64,000 nucleotides of DNA from Cognatundibacterium crateris (GTDB lineage Bacteria > Pseudomonadota > Gammaproteobacteria > Burkholderiales > Burkholderiaceae_D). The notes beneath the pieces are model-generated. The model was not told where the DNA came from, searched no databases, and saw nothing but the letters and a program-made list of their open reading frames with translations. The stretch lies in the NCBI RefSeq assembly GCF_010078235.1, contig NZ_JAABOS010000008.1:1-64000 (forward strand), in the 5' to 3' direction. Position 1 is the stretch's first letter; every line of letters begins with the position of its first letter. Made by a program: the position numbers and the translations under genes. Shown here piece after piece: positions 1-8,153 of the stretch.

Positions 1-174
1 GATGCCTCTTTGCAAGCCCTTCGTTCAAATAATTTCTGCAAACCGAAAAAGTTCATCCACTTCAAAATAGGTGGCGTCTATGCGCATTTCCCTCAAGCAC
101 GCAACCAAACGGTAGAATACTGCTTTTCAGATTTTCCACTTCCGTCCGGCACGGAGGCTTTTTGGATCACCACT

Positions 175-1779
175 ATGTTACGCATTACCGACCTATCGCT
201 CCCACTTGATCACACCGAAGCTGACTTAACTAATGCGATATTGGCGCAGTTAAAAATATCTTCAAGTGAGATGACTAGTTACAGCATTTTTAAACGCAGT
301 TACGACGCGAGAAAAAAAACGGCCATCTTACTGATATATACAATTGATGTTGAGACGGTCGATAACAAGGCTGCGCTAAACCGCTGCAAAGATCATCCAA
401 AGATTTCGGCGACACCCGACACCAGCTATCAGTTTGTGGCGCACGCAGGAAAAACATCGTTTGAAAGACCTGTAGTTATCGGCTTCGGCCCATGTGGCTT
501 ATTTGCTGCATTCATACTGGCGGAAATGGGCTATCGCCCTATCGTCCTGGAACGTGGCAAGACAGTTCGTGAGCGTACGAAAGACACCTGGGGACTATGG
601 CGGAAACGTGAATTGCAACCGGAATCTAACGTACAGTTTGGCGAAGGCGGCGCCGGCACTTTTTCAGATGGTAAGCTATATAGCCAAATTAAAGATCCCA
701 AGCATTATGGTCGCAAGGTGTTGACTGAATTCGTCAAAGCTGGCGCGCCTGAAGAGATTCTGTATGTGAGCAAACCGCACATCGGCACCTTCCGGCTGGT
801 TAAAATGATAGAGCAGATGCGTCATCGCATAGAGGAACTGGGGGGCGAAATCCGATTCCAGCAACGCGTGACCGATATCGACATCCAGAACCACGAAGTT
901 CGCGGCCTGCATATTAATGATAATGAATACCTGCCAACCAGGCACGTGGTACTCGCCATTGGACATAGTGCGCGCGATACCTTCCAGATGATTTACGACC
1001 GTGGCGTCTACGTTGAGGCCAAACCTTTTTCAGTCGGCTTCCGAATTGAACACCCGCAATCGGTGATTGACCAGGCGCGCTTTGGTCCGAATGCAGGCAA
1101 TAAAATCCTGGGTGCAGCGGACTATAAATTAGTACATCATGCGAAAAATGGACGCTCTGTCTATAGTTTCTGCATGTGCCCAGGCGGCACCGTGGTAGCT
1201 GCAACCTCAGAACCAGGTCGCGTTGTGACCAATGGCATGAGTCAATACTCACGCAATGAACGCAATGCTAATAGCGCGATTGTGGTCGGTATTACGCCTG
1301 CAGATTATCCTGGACACCCGCTGGCAGGCATAGACTTTCAGCGTCAGCTGGAATCAAGAGCATTTGAACTTGGCGGCAGCAATTACAGCGCACCAGGTCA
1401 ATTAATCGGAGACTTCATTGCAGGCAAGCCATCCACCGCATTGGGCTCAGTAGTCCCCTCCTACAAACCAGGTATAGAATTGGGTGATCTGCATCTGGCA
1501 TTACCAGAATTTGCGATCACGGCCATGCGCGAAGCGATTCCGGCATTCGATAAAAAAATTAAAGGTTTTGCGATGCGAGATGGTTTGCTGACTGGCGTAG
1601 AAACAAGAACTTCATCTCCAATTCGCATCAAACGCGACGATCACAGTCTGTGCAGCCTGAACACCAAGGGCCTATATCCTGCCGGTGAAGGGGCTGGCTA
1701 TGCCGGGGGCATCTTGTCGGCAGGCGTAGATGGCATACGCGTGGCAGAAGCGGTTGCTCTTCATATCGAAGGCAAATAA
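175..1779 (+). CDS. NAD(P)/FAD-dependent oxidoreductase, COG2509-like
   Basis: A cytoplasmic flavoprotein of the uncharacterised FAD-dependent dehydrogenase family (COG2509 type). Its substrate is unknown. A dinucleotide-binding glycine motif (VVIGFGPCGLF) lies near residue 100 and is followed by an acidic strand end (VLERG). A second FAD contact region occurs near the C-terminus (YPAGEGAGYAGGILSAGVDG). The first ~95 residues form the small N-terminal domain common in this family. The open frame extends upstream to position 10, but the ATG at 175 gives the usual length of about 534 residues and removes a non-conserved extension. A GGAGG at 153-157 is a little far from it. A bidirectional terminator follows. 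The family assignment is firm and the biological role is not known. Confidence 0.85.
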   Translation: MLRITDLSLPLDHTEADLTNAILAQLKISSSEMTSYSIFKRSYDARKKTAILLIYTIDVETVDNKAALNRCKDHPKISATPDTSYQFVAHAGKTSFERPVVIGFGPCGLFAAFILAEMGYRPIVLERGKTVRERTKDTWGLWRKRELQPESNVQFGEGGAGTFSDGKLYSQIKDPKHYGRKVLTEFVKAGAPEEILYVSKPHIGTFRLVKMIEQMRHRIEELGGEIRFQQRVTDIDIQNHEVRGLHINDNEYLPTRHVVLAIGHSARDTFQMIYDRGVYVEAKPFSVGFRIEHPQSVIDQARFGPNAGNKILGAADYKLVHHAKNGRSVYSFCMCPGGTVVAATSEPGRVVTNGMSQYSRNERNANSAIVVGITPADYPGHPLAGIDFQRQLESRAFELGGSNYSAPGQLIGDFIAGKPSTALGSVVPSYKPGIELGDLHLALPEFAITAMREAIPAFDKKIKGFAMRDGLLTGVETRTSSPIRIKRDDHSLCSLNTKGLYPAGEGAGYAGGILSAGVDGIRVAEAVALHIEGK

Positions 1780-1786
1780 GGAAAAT

Positions 1787-1820
1787 AAAAAAACGAGTGT
1801 TAGCTGACACTCGTTTTTTA
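1787..1820. terminator. Bidirectional rho-independent terminator
   Basis: A perfect 8-bp stem (1793-1800 with 1807-1814, six-base loop) is flanked by an A tract on the left and a T tract on the right. It can end transcription from both convergent genes, the oxidoreductase and the HDOD gene. Confidence 0.85.
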
Positions 1821-1855
1821 TACCTACGTAAAAAGGAATCCTGCAGCAGAGTTGG

Positions 1856-2683
1856 CTAAGCAATCAAATCCTGCAAGCCCTCACTCAATTCCGCGATAGG
1901 AGGCATTTCTTCAAGAAATAACTCTTCTTTTAAGCCCAGTTTTTTTGCGACAGCGGCCGGGAAAGTCGCCGCCAGCTCATCCGCAGAAAATTTAGCCTCG
2001 TCTGCACGCGCACGCCATGCAGCCAGATGCACGATGGCAGCAACCGGTTCAAATGGCTCATGCTGCAAAGGTTCAGCGCAGGCCTTAATCGCAATCGCAA
2101 AGGTTTCCGGAAAGCGCCAGCGTTTGGCAAGCTCTGCACCCACATCATAGAAATCATAGCCGAAAGAATTCATCTCGACATCGGTGCGGCGCGCATCCAG
2201 CGGGCCTGCGATTTTATCAATCTGCAAAGTCTGTTCTGGCATACCTGCATGCATCACCAACTGCCCAATGGCATGCATCAACCCCACGGTAAATGCAAAA
2301 TCTGAATTCCCATGTGCCTGCTTGGCAATCCATTTCGCAGCCACTGCAGTATTCAGGCTGTAACGCCAAAACTGCTTCAAATCAACACCCGGCATTGCCT
2401 TAAATCCACCGGTCAGGCCTGAGCTGACGACCAATGTGCGCACCGTCATAAAGCCCAGCATGAGCACCGCATCATCGACACTTCCTACGGTACGTGATGC
2501 ATGGTAGTACGAGGAATTTGCCAGGCGCAGCAGTTTGGCACTGAGTACCTGATCAGCAGACAGCTTACGGGCGATCTCGTCAATCGAGACGCTGTCATTA
2601 TTAAAGCTGTCTATCACTTCCTGGACAACTTTAGGAATGGAGGGTAAGGCATTTTGTTGTTGAAACAGAGCATCGAGTTTCAT
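1856..2683 (-). CDS. HDOD domain-containing protein
   Basis: An HDOD (HD-related output) domain protein of 275 residues. These proteins act in bacterial signalling and are often linked to c-di-GMP, motility or stress. They resemble HD phosphohydrolases but generally lack the full metal-binding set. The N-terminus (LPSIPKVVQEVID) and the segment containing LSAKLLRLANSSYY are typical of HDOD. The start was chosen by the ribosome binding site: AGGAG (complement of 2690-2694) touches an ATG at 2689 but lies six bases before the ATG at 2683, giving an N-terminus of MKLDALF. No output partner is fused to it. The target process is unknown. Confidence 0.85.
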   Translation of the reverse strand: MKLDALFQQQNALPSIPKVVQEVIDSFNNDSVSIDEIARKLSADQVLSAKLLRLANSSYYHASRTVGSVDDAVLMLGFMTVRTLVVSSGLTGGFKAMPGVDLKQFWRYSLNTAVAAKWIAKQAHGNSDFAFTVGLMHAIGQLVMHAGMPEQTLQIDKIAGPLDARRTDVEMNSFGYDFYDVGAELAKRWRFPETFAIAIKACAEPLQHEPFEPVAAIVHLAAWRARADEAKFSADELAATFPAAVAKKLGLKEELFLEEMPPIAELSEGLQDLIA

Positions 2684-2870
2684 GGGCATCTCCTGGGATG
2701 TTGGCGGCCGTGTTGCCTAGACCTGCATCTTGATCGTCATTTCACATGACAAATCGCCTTTTCTGACAAATAGCGCTACTCGCTATCAAAAATCATACTC
2801 TGATATTTGCGCTAAAGAAAACTATTTTCTCAGCGAAACAACGATCGTTGCAATTACCCAAAGAAAATAT

Positions 2871-4349
2871 CTAGTCTTCTTTCGCTCCAACAATACCCAA
2901 TTCCTGAATTTTCCGGGTAATCGTATTGCGTCCTATACCCAACCTGACTGCCGCATCATTTTTGCGGCCATGCGTGTATTTGAGTGCAGCACGAATGACA
3001 ATCGCCTCAAACTCTTTGCCCAGCTTGACGATTACTTCTGGTTCAGCAGCTGCCAGCAAGGAAGCAGCTTCTGTCTCAAGCAAATCATGCCAGCTATGGT
3101 GAGCCATCTCAGTGACAGCTGCGCCCATTGAATTGCCTATGACGTCATTAGCAAGCCGCGCTTCGCCATTTAATGGTGCTGAAACTGTTACCTGAGCAGT
3201 AGATGTCAAATCCTGCGGCAAGTCTGGAATTTCCACAGTCTGCCCTGGTGCCATCACAGTAATCCAGTTGCACAGATTTTCCAATTGGCGCACATTGCCC
3301 GGGAAATCCAGCGTAGACAAGTACTGCACAGCCGGTTCCGATAAGCGCTTCACCTCAACACCCAGTTGCTTGGCGCTTTGTGCCAGAAAAAATTTTGCGA
3401 GCAAAGGAATATCTTCGCGTCGCTCACGCAAACTAGGCAGCCTGAGCCTGATGACATTCAGGCGGTGATAAAGGTCTTCACGAAACAAGCCCTCTTTGAC
3501 GCGCGTTTCAAGATTCTGGTGCGTAGCTGCAATTACTCTGACATTCGCTTTTAGCGGCTGATGTCCGCCGACACGGTAAAAATGTCCGTCCGACAATACC
3601 CGTAGCAGACGCGTCTGCAAATCGAAAGGCATATCTCCGATTTCATCCAGGAATAAAGTGCCCCCCTCCGCCTGCTCAAAACGCCCGCGCCGCGTGGTTT
3701 GCGCTCCGGTGAAGGCACCTCTTTCATGCCCAAACAATTCAGACTCCAGCAAATCTTTTGGTATCGCTGCCGTATTCAGCGCAATAAATGGCTGGGATGC
3801 GCGTGGACTATGTTTATGCAATGCCCGCGCAACCAGTTCTTTACCACTACCCGATTCACCAGTAATCAAGACTGTTACATTGGATTGCGACAAGCGTCCT
3901 ATCGCGCGGAAAACATCCTGCATTGCAGGTGCCTGACCCAGAATTTCCGGCGTTTCGGAAATGGTCTGCTCGACGCTGGACTCACGCAGACTTTCATCAA
4001 GTGCACGGCGTATCAATTCAACCGCTTTATCCAAATCAAATGGCTTAGCCAGATATTCGAACGCACCACCTTGAAACGCGGCGACCGCGGAATCAAGATC
4101 AGAGAAGGCGGTCATAATAATCACTGGCAATCCAGGATGCTTAGCCTTGACCACCTGCAGCAACTCCAGCCCCGATGCACCGTGCATACGGATATCGGAT
4201 ACCAAAACCTGCGGCGCTTCAGTTTGTAAGGCTGTCATCGCATCCCGCGCATTCGTAAAGCTACGCGTCGTCAGGCTTTCGCGGGCCAGCGCCTTTTCCA
4301 GCACCCAACGAATCGACTCATCATCATCCACTATCCAGATTGGCTTCAT
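2871..4349 (-). CDS. ntrC: Nitrogen regulation response regulator NtrC (GlnG)
   Basis: A sigma-54-dependent transcription activator of the nitrogen starvation response, 492 residues. The receiver domain (1-120) has the acidic pocket DDD and a phosphoacceptor Asp near residue 52. The AAA+ domain has Walker A GESGSGKE (164-171) and the sigma-54 contact loop GAFTGA (211-216). The C-terminus carries a Fis-type helix-turn-helix (KNDAAVRLGIGRNTITRKI). It lies 56 bp downstream of ntrB on the same strand, so the two should be co-transcribed. The likely local target is glnA, whose upstream region holds a sigma-54 promoter and NtrC-like sites at 7728-7935. Confidence 0.96.
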   Translation of the reverse strand: MKPIWIVDDDESIRWVLEKALARESLTTRSFTNARDAMTALQTEAPQVLVSDIRMHGASGLELLQVVKAKHPGLPVIIMTAFSDLDSAVAAFQGGAFEYLAKPFDLDKAVELIRRALDESLRESSVEQTISETPEILGQAPAMQDVFRAIGRLSQSNVTVLITGESGSGKELVARALHKHSPRASQPFIALNTAAIPKDLLESELFGHERGAFTGAQTTRRGRFEQAEGGTLFLDEIGDMPFDLQTRLLRVLSDGHFYRVGGHQPLKANVRVIAATHQNLETRVKEGLFREDLYHRLNVIRLRLPSLRERREDIPLLAKFFLAQSAKQLGVEVKRLSEPAVQYLSTLDFPGNVRQLENLCNWITVMAPGQTVEIPDLPQDLTSTAQVTVSAPLNGEARLANDVIGNSMGAAVTEMAHHSWHDLLETEAASLLAAAEPEVIVKLGKEFEAIVIRAALKYTHGRKNDAAVRLGIGRNTITRKIQELGIVGAKED

Positions 4350-4405
4350 ATTTTTCTTTTCAGTTTTATGTTCGGTTTAACACAGCGTGGCGTAAGTATT
4401 TCTCA

Positions 4406-5488
4406 TCAGGGTAAAGGAATCAGTATTCTGAAATCCGTACAACCCGGACGACTCTCGCATTCAATCGTACCCATATGCTGAGCCACAAAAGTCTGCGCCA
4501 GCGTTAGCCCCAAGCCGCTGCCACCCTCTCTGCCAGAGACCAGTGGATAAAAAATCCGGTTACGTATTTCAGCGGGAATGCCAGGGCCGTTATCAATGAT
4601 ATGCAAATCTAATGCCAGCCTGTAACGCACCTTGGCCAAAGTGATTTGACGCACAACGCGAGTTTTGAAAGTAAGCACTGCATCGCCCTGGATGATGCGA
4701 TCTGACAAGGCCTGCGCCGCGTTATGCGCAATATTCAGCACCGACTGTATCAATTGCTCCTTATCGCCGCGGAACTCAGGAATCGATAAATCGTAATCGC
4801 GCTGTATCGACAGTCCTTGCGGGAACTCAGCCACAATCAGACTGCGCACCCGTTCACATACTTCATGAATATTCACGTCGCCAACGATGTGCGGATGGCG
4901 GTGAGGTGCCAGTAAGCGATCAACCAAGGTCTGCAAGCGGTCTGCCTCTTTGATGATGACCTGGGTATATTCCCGCAATTCACGCAGTTGGCGCTCAGGC
5001 AGCTCAAGCTCCAACAGCTGCGCTGCGCCACGAATTCCACCGAGTGGATTTTTGATTTCATGCGCCAGATTACGAATCAGCTCTTTATTGGCCTGACTTT
5101 GATCCAGCATGCGCTCTTCACGATCCAGCTTGAGTTGCTGCACATTTTCTCTTAACTCGATCAACACTGGCATGTCTGGGTTATCCAGTGCGGTCACAAT
5201 ACTGTGCACATGCAGAGGTTCACGTCCAGAACGCTGCAGCGTTAAGTCCTGACGCTTGTCTGCAAACTGATGTTCGACCGCCTGATGAAACACCTGAAGC
5301 AGATCATCAGCATTCAAAAACAAATCGTTGAGCTTCTGATTGACCAGAGAGCGCGCCGAGCTTTCCAGTAAATTTTCAGCAGCGGCATTCGCGTACACCA
5401 CGGCACACGCGTCATCCAACACAATGACCGCGGAAGTCAGCAAATCCAGACCGGAAAAAAAAGAAGGTGTCATCAAACCAGTATCCAT
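4406..5488 (-). CDS. ntrB: Nitrogen regulation sensor histidine kinase NtrB (GlnL)
   Basis: A cytoplasmic PAS-containing histidine kinase that phosphorylates NtrC under nitrogen limitation and is normally controlled by PII. The N-terminal PAS spans about residues 10-115. The H-box LAHEIKNPLGG places the phospho-His at about residue 143. The catalytic domain has an N-box (NIAHNAAQAL) and a glycine-rich GSGLGLTLAQ. There is no membrane segment, as expected for NtrB. The ATG at 5488 directly abuts the T run of a terminator hairpin and lacks a recognisable Shine-Dalgarno sequence. A second in-frame ATG five codons further in is an alternative. ntrC follows downstream. Confidence 0.95.
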   Translation of the reverse strand: MDTGLMTPSFFSGLDLLTSAVIVLDDACAVVYANAAAENLLESSARSLVNQKLNDLFLNADDLLQVFHQAVEHQFADKRQDLTLQRSGREPLHVHSIVTALDNPDMPVLIELRENVQQLKLDREERMLDQSQANKELIRNLAHEIKNPLGGIRGAAQLLELELPERQLRELREYTQVIIKEADRLQTLVDRLLAPHRHPHIVGDVNIHEVCERVRSLIVAEFPQGLSIQRDYDLSIPEFRGDKEQLIQSVLNIAHNAAQALSDRIIQGDAVLTFKTRVVRQITLAKVRYRLALDLHIIDNGPGIPAEIRNRIFYPLVSGREGGSGLGLTLAQTFVAQHMGTIECESRPGCTDFRILIPLP

Positions 5489-5514
5489 AAAAAAAGGTCG
5501 CCTACCGCGACCTT
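5488..5514 (-). terminator. Terminator hairpin directly upstream of ntrB
   Basis: On the minus strand an 8-bp stem, AAGGTCGC with GCGACCTT (5507-5514 and 5494-5501 of the plus strand), is followed by about seven T residues that run into the ntrB ATG. It follows the DUF4124 gene and would separate that transcript from ntrBC or attenuate read-through. Confidence 0.8.
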
Positions 5515-5556
5515 CTTACGCAAACATCGTGCCCACATGCAGGCCAGTCGCTCTCT

Positions 5557-6051
5557 TTACTTGAGGTTAGCAATCTCACGACGCAATGCTTCGACATTTT
5601 TTTCTGTACGCGCGATGTTATCTTTCATCATCGCGGTGCGCTCCAGATATTTGGCGTAGTTACGCTCATCGCCACGCCGTTCAGGCTCACCGTTATTAAA
5701 CTCTTTTTTCAACTCTGCCAGCTTCTGCTCTTCGGTTTTCAATTCATCGCTGAGTATCTGCTTTCTGTCAGCATCACGGCTTTTCTGCGTACCCTCATCT
5801 ACTTTAGGGAAATCAGCCGGACTGGATGCGGATTTAGCCTGCGCTTTTTTCGGGGCAGGCGGCAAAACAGGTGCGGGCACCATGGTAATACCAGGTAGCT
5901 CCACTTTCTTACAACCCTTAGTTGTCCCGGTATTTTTGTACTCTTTCTTGCCGTTCTCATCCACACACAGGAATACCTCGGTCTGCGCAAGGGCCAGCCC
6001 ATGGAAGGCAATCGTAGAGATCAAACCAATCAAAAGTCGCTTCATAATCAT
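5557..6051 (-). CDS. DUF4124 domain-containing periplasmic protein
   Basis: A small secreted protein of about 164 residues. It has an N-terminal signal peptide (hydrophobic segment ending near LALAQ), then a DUF4124-like stretch (VFLCVDENGKKEYKNTG) typical of betaproteobacteria and gammaproteobacteria, and a charged coiled-coil-like C-terminal half rich in Lys and Glu. DUF4124 has no assigned function. The first ATG is at 6051; an ATG at 6045 gives a cleaner signal peptide (MKRLLIGL) and may be the true start. It lies between glnA and ntrB on the same strand but is bracketed by terminator-like hairpins (6138-6167 and 5488-5514), so it is probably its own unit. Confidence 0.8.
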   Translation of the reverse strand: MIMKRLLIGLISTIAFHGLALAQTEVFLCVDENGKKEYKNTGTTKGCKKVELPGITMVPAPVLPPAPKKAQAKSASSPADFPKVDEGTQKSRDADRKQILSDELKTEEQKLAELKKEFNNGEPERRGDERNYAKYLERTAMMKDNIARTEKNVEALRREIANLK

Positions 6052-6137
6052 TCAAAAGTCAAAAACAGGCTCTTAGTGTATGCGAAGCGGGGGCAGTTCA
6101 CAATCAGACGTTACCAGCCGTTACCAGTCGTAACAAA

Positions 6138-6167
6138 GAAAAAAGCGGGGCTAGCCCCGCTTTTTTT
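6138..6167. terminator. Rho-independent terminator downstream of glnA
   Basis: A 16-base perfect palindrome GCGGGGCTAGCCCCGC (6145-6160) is flanked by A residues to the left and seven T residues to the right. It lies 10 bp beyond the glnA stop on the minus strand, where the A tract reads as T. It should work in either direction. Confidence 0.88.
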
Positions 6168-6177
6168 GCCCTGAAAA

Positions 6178-7593
6178 TTACAGGGAATAGTACATATCGA
6201 ACTCTACCGGGTGGGTAGTCATGCGGAAGCGTTGAACTTCCTGCATTTTCAGATCAATGTAGGCATCGATCATGCTGTCACTAAATACGCCACCACGTGT
6301 CAGGAATTCACGATCTTTGTTCAGTGCATCCAGCGCTTCTTCCAAAGAAGAGCAAACTGTAGGGATCAGTGCATCTTCCTCAGGCGGCAGATGGTAGAGA
6401 TCTTTAGTCGCTGCTTCACCTGGGTGTATCTTGTTCTGAACACCGTCCAGACCCGCCATCATCAGTGCGGAGAAGCACAGATATGGATTCGCCAGTGGAT
6501 CTGGGAAGCGTGCTTCCACGCGACGGCCTTTTGGATTTGCCACGTAAGGAATACGGATAGAAGCAGAACGGTTACGCGCAGAATAAGCCAGTTTTACCGG
6601 AGCCTCAAAGCCTGGAACCAGACGTTTGTAGGAGTTCGTACCCGGATTGGTAATCGCGTTGAGCGCTTTTGCATGCTTGATGATACCGCCGATGTAGTAC
6701 AGCGCGAAGTCAGACAAACCTGCATAACCGTCGCCAGCAAACAGATTCTTGCCATCTTTCCAGATGGATTGATGTACGTGCATACCGGAACCGTTGTCAC
6801 CAACGATAGGCTTAGGCATAAACGTCGCTGTTTTGCCGTAAGTGTGAGCCACGTTCCAGACTACGTATTTCAGATTCTGTGTCCAGTCAGCACGTTCAAC
6901 CAGTGTAGAGAACTTGGTGCCGATCTCGTTCTGACCAGCGCCAGCTACTTCGTGGTGATGCACTTCTACAGGAATACCCAAAGATTCAAGGATCAGGCAC
7001 ATTTCAGAGCGCATATCCTGGAAACTGTCGACCGGAGGAACCGGGAAATAGCCGCCTTTAACTGCAGGACGGTGGCCGGAGTTGCCGCCTTCGAGCTTGG
7101 CACCAGTCGACCAGGACGCTTCTTCGGAATCAATCTTCACGAAGCAACCAGACATATCGACGTTCCAGCGTACGCCATCAAAAATGAAGAATTCTGGCTC
7201 AGGACCAAAGTAAGCTGTATCACCGATACCGGAAGATTTCAGATAGGCTTCTGCGCGCTTGGCGATGGAACGCGGATCGCGGTCATAACCCTTACCATCG
7301 GAAGGCTCGATGACGTCACATTGCATGAACAATGTGGTTTCTTCCATGAACGGATCGATATTTGCAGTGTTTGGATCAGGCATCAACAACATGTCAGAAG
7401 CTTCAATACCTTTCCAACCTGCGATGGATGAGCCGTCAAATGCATGACCGGACTCAAACTTATCCATATCAAACTGGGAAACGGGAACAGTTACGTGCTG
7501 TTCTTTGCCTCGTGTGTCAGCAAAACGGAAGTCAACGAACTTTACTTCGTTGTCTTTCGCCATTTTCAAGACTTCTGCTGCTGTCATTGCCAT
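6178..7593 (-). CDS. glnA: Glutamine synthetase type I (GSI)
   Basis: Catalyses ATP-dependent amidation of glutamate to glutamine, the main ammonia-assimilation step; forms a cytoplasmic dodecamer. The protein is 471 residues, the usual GSI-beta length. Family features seen include DGSS, the substrate and metal segments [20 protein letters not shown] and [10 protein letters not shown], and RIPY. The adenylylation Tyr is present near residue 400 in [10 protein letters not shown]. The frame is open 26 codons further upstream, but GAGGAG seven bases before the ATG at 7593 and the family N-terminus (MAMTAAEV) fix this start. Regulation: a sigma-54 promoter at 7728-7743 and three NtrC-like sites at 7851-7935. 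A strong terminator follows. Confidence 0.97.
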   Translation of the reverse strand: MAMTAAEVLKMAKDNEVKFVDFRFADTRGKEQHVTVPVSQFDMDKFESGHAFDGSSIAGWKGIEASDMLLMPDPNTANIDPFMEETTLFMQCDVIEPSDGKGYDRDPRSIAKRAEAYLKSSGIGDTAYFGPEPEFFIFDGVRWNVDMSGCFVKIDSEEASWSTGAKLEGGNSGHRPAVKGGYFPVPPVDSFQDMRSEMCLILESLGIPVEVHHHEVAGAGQNEIGTKFSTLVERADWTQNLKYVVWNVAHTYGKTATFMPKPIVGDNGSGMHVHQSIWKDGKNLFAGDGYAGLSDFALYYIGGIIKHAKALNAITNPGTNSYKRLVPGFEAPVKLAYSARNRSASIRIPYVANPKGRRVEARFPDPLANPYLCFSALMMAGLDGVQNKIHPGEAATKDLYHLPPEEDALIPTVCSSLEEALDALNKDREFLTRGGVFSDSMIDAYIDLKMQEVQRFRMTTHPVEFDMYYSL

Positions 7594-7727
7594 GTGAAAC
7601 TCCTCAAATAGAGCAAAAAAAATTCGGAAATTGCCGAGTGTCCTGCCTGTGCACAGTAGAAAACCCGCCAAACTGTCTTCTTGACTTACGTATTCAAACT
7701 GCGGCGCTTAAACTCATACGTCTTATT

Positions 7728-7743
7728 AGCAGAATCTATGCCA
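7728..7743 (-). promoter_or_regulatory. Sigma-54 promoter (-24/-12) of glnA
   Basis: The minus strand reads TGGCATAGATTCTGCT, close to the sigma-54 consensus TGGCACG-N4-TTGCW. The invariant GG and GC are exactly ten bases apart. Transcription would start near 7717, about 124 bases before the glnA ATG. Matched by eye; no experimental support. Confidence 0.75.
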
Positions 7744-7850
7744 CCCCAATTAAAAACCCAGACATCAAGCAACAACTGCCTAAACAACTGTTTTTAATGA
7801 TTTTTTGCATAAGCATTCGTAGAAAACCAATATAGCGCAAAATCAGCAAC

Positions 7851-7935
7851 GCACCAAAACACTGCAAAAAAAATATTTCGCACCAAATTAGCGCAACGCA
7901 AAGGCGCATTCGATTTGAAGCATCTTTGTGGTGCA
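7851..7935 (-). promoter_or_regulatory. Three NtrC-like enhancer sites upstream of glnA
   Basis: Three 16-bp sites resemble the palindromic NtrC consensus GCACYAWWWTRGTGCA. They are at 7851-7866 (GCACCAAAACACTGCA, two mismatches), 7880-7895 (GCACCAAATTAGCGCA, one mismatch) and 7920-7935 (GCATCTTTGTGGTGCA, three mismatches). They lie roughly 140-210 bp upstream of the predicted sigma-54 start, the usual range for NtrC enhancers. With ntrBC a few kilobases downstream this makes a closed regulatory set. Confidence 0.72.
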
Positions 7936-8153
7936 ATTTCTTGACGCTCGATTATCTTTATTTAAATTCGTGCTCAGAATAGTGCATGCAACGCCGTTCT
8001 GCTTGATTTGTATCACACAGTAGTAATCGACTTGCAAATAAGATTGAGTCTCATTTTCCTGGCTGTGCTGCAAAAATTGCATCAAGCTTCAATTGTCGCA
8101 TATACTTTCCAAAAAGAAACAATTTACTATTTTCTTCTGATCTTTTCATATCA

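Noticed and set aside
10-174. N-terminal extension of the FAD oxidoreductase
   Set aside because: It depends on a TTG start without a ribosome binding site and is not part of the family domain; the ATG at 175 is preferred.
6211-7431. A 406-codon plus-strand ORF
   Set aside because: It is antisense to glnA, with Cys/His/Arg-rich shadow composition and no ribosome binding site.
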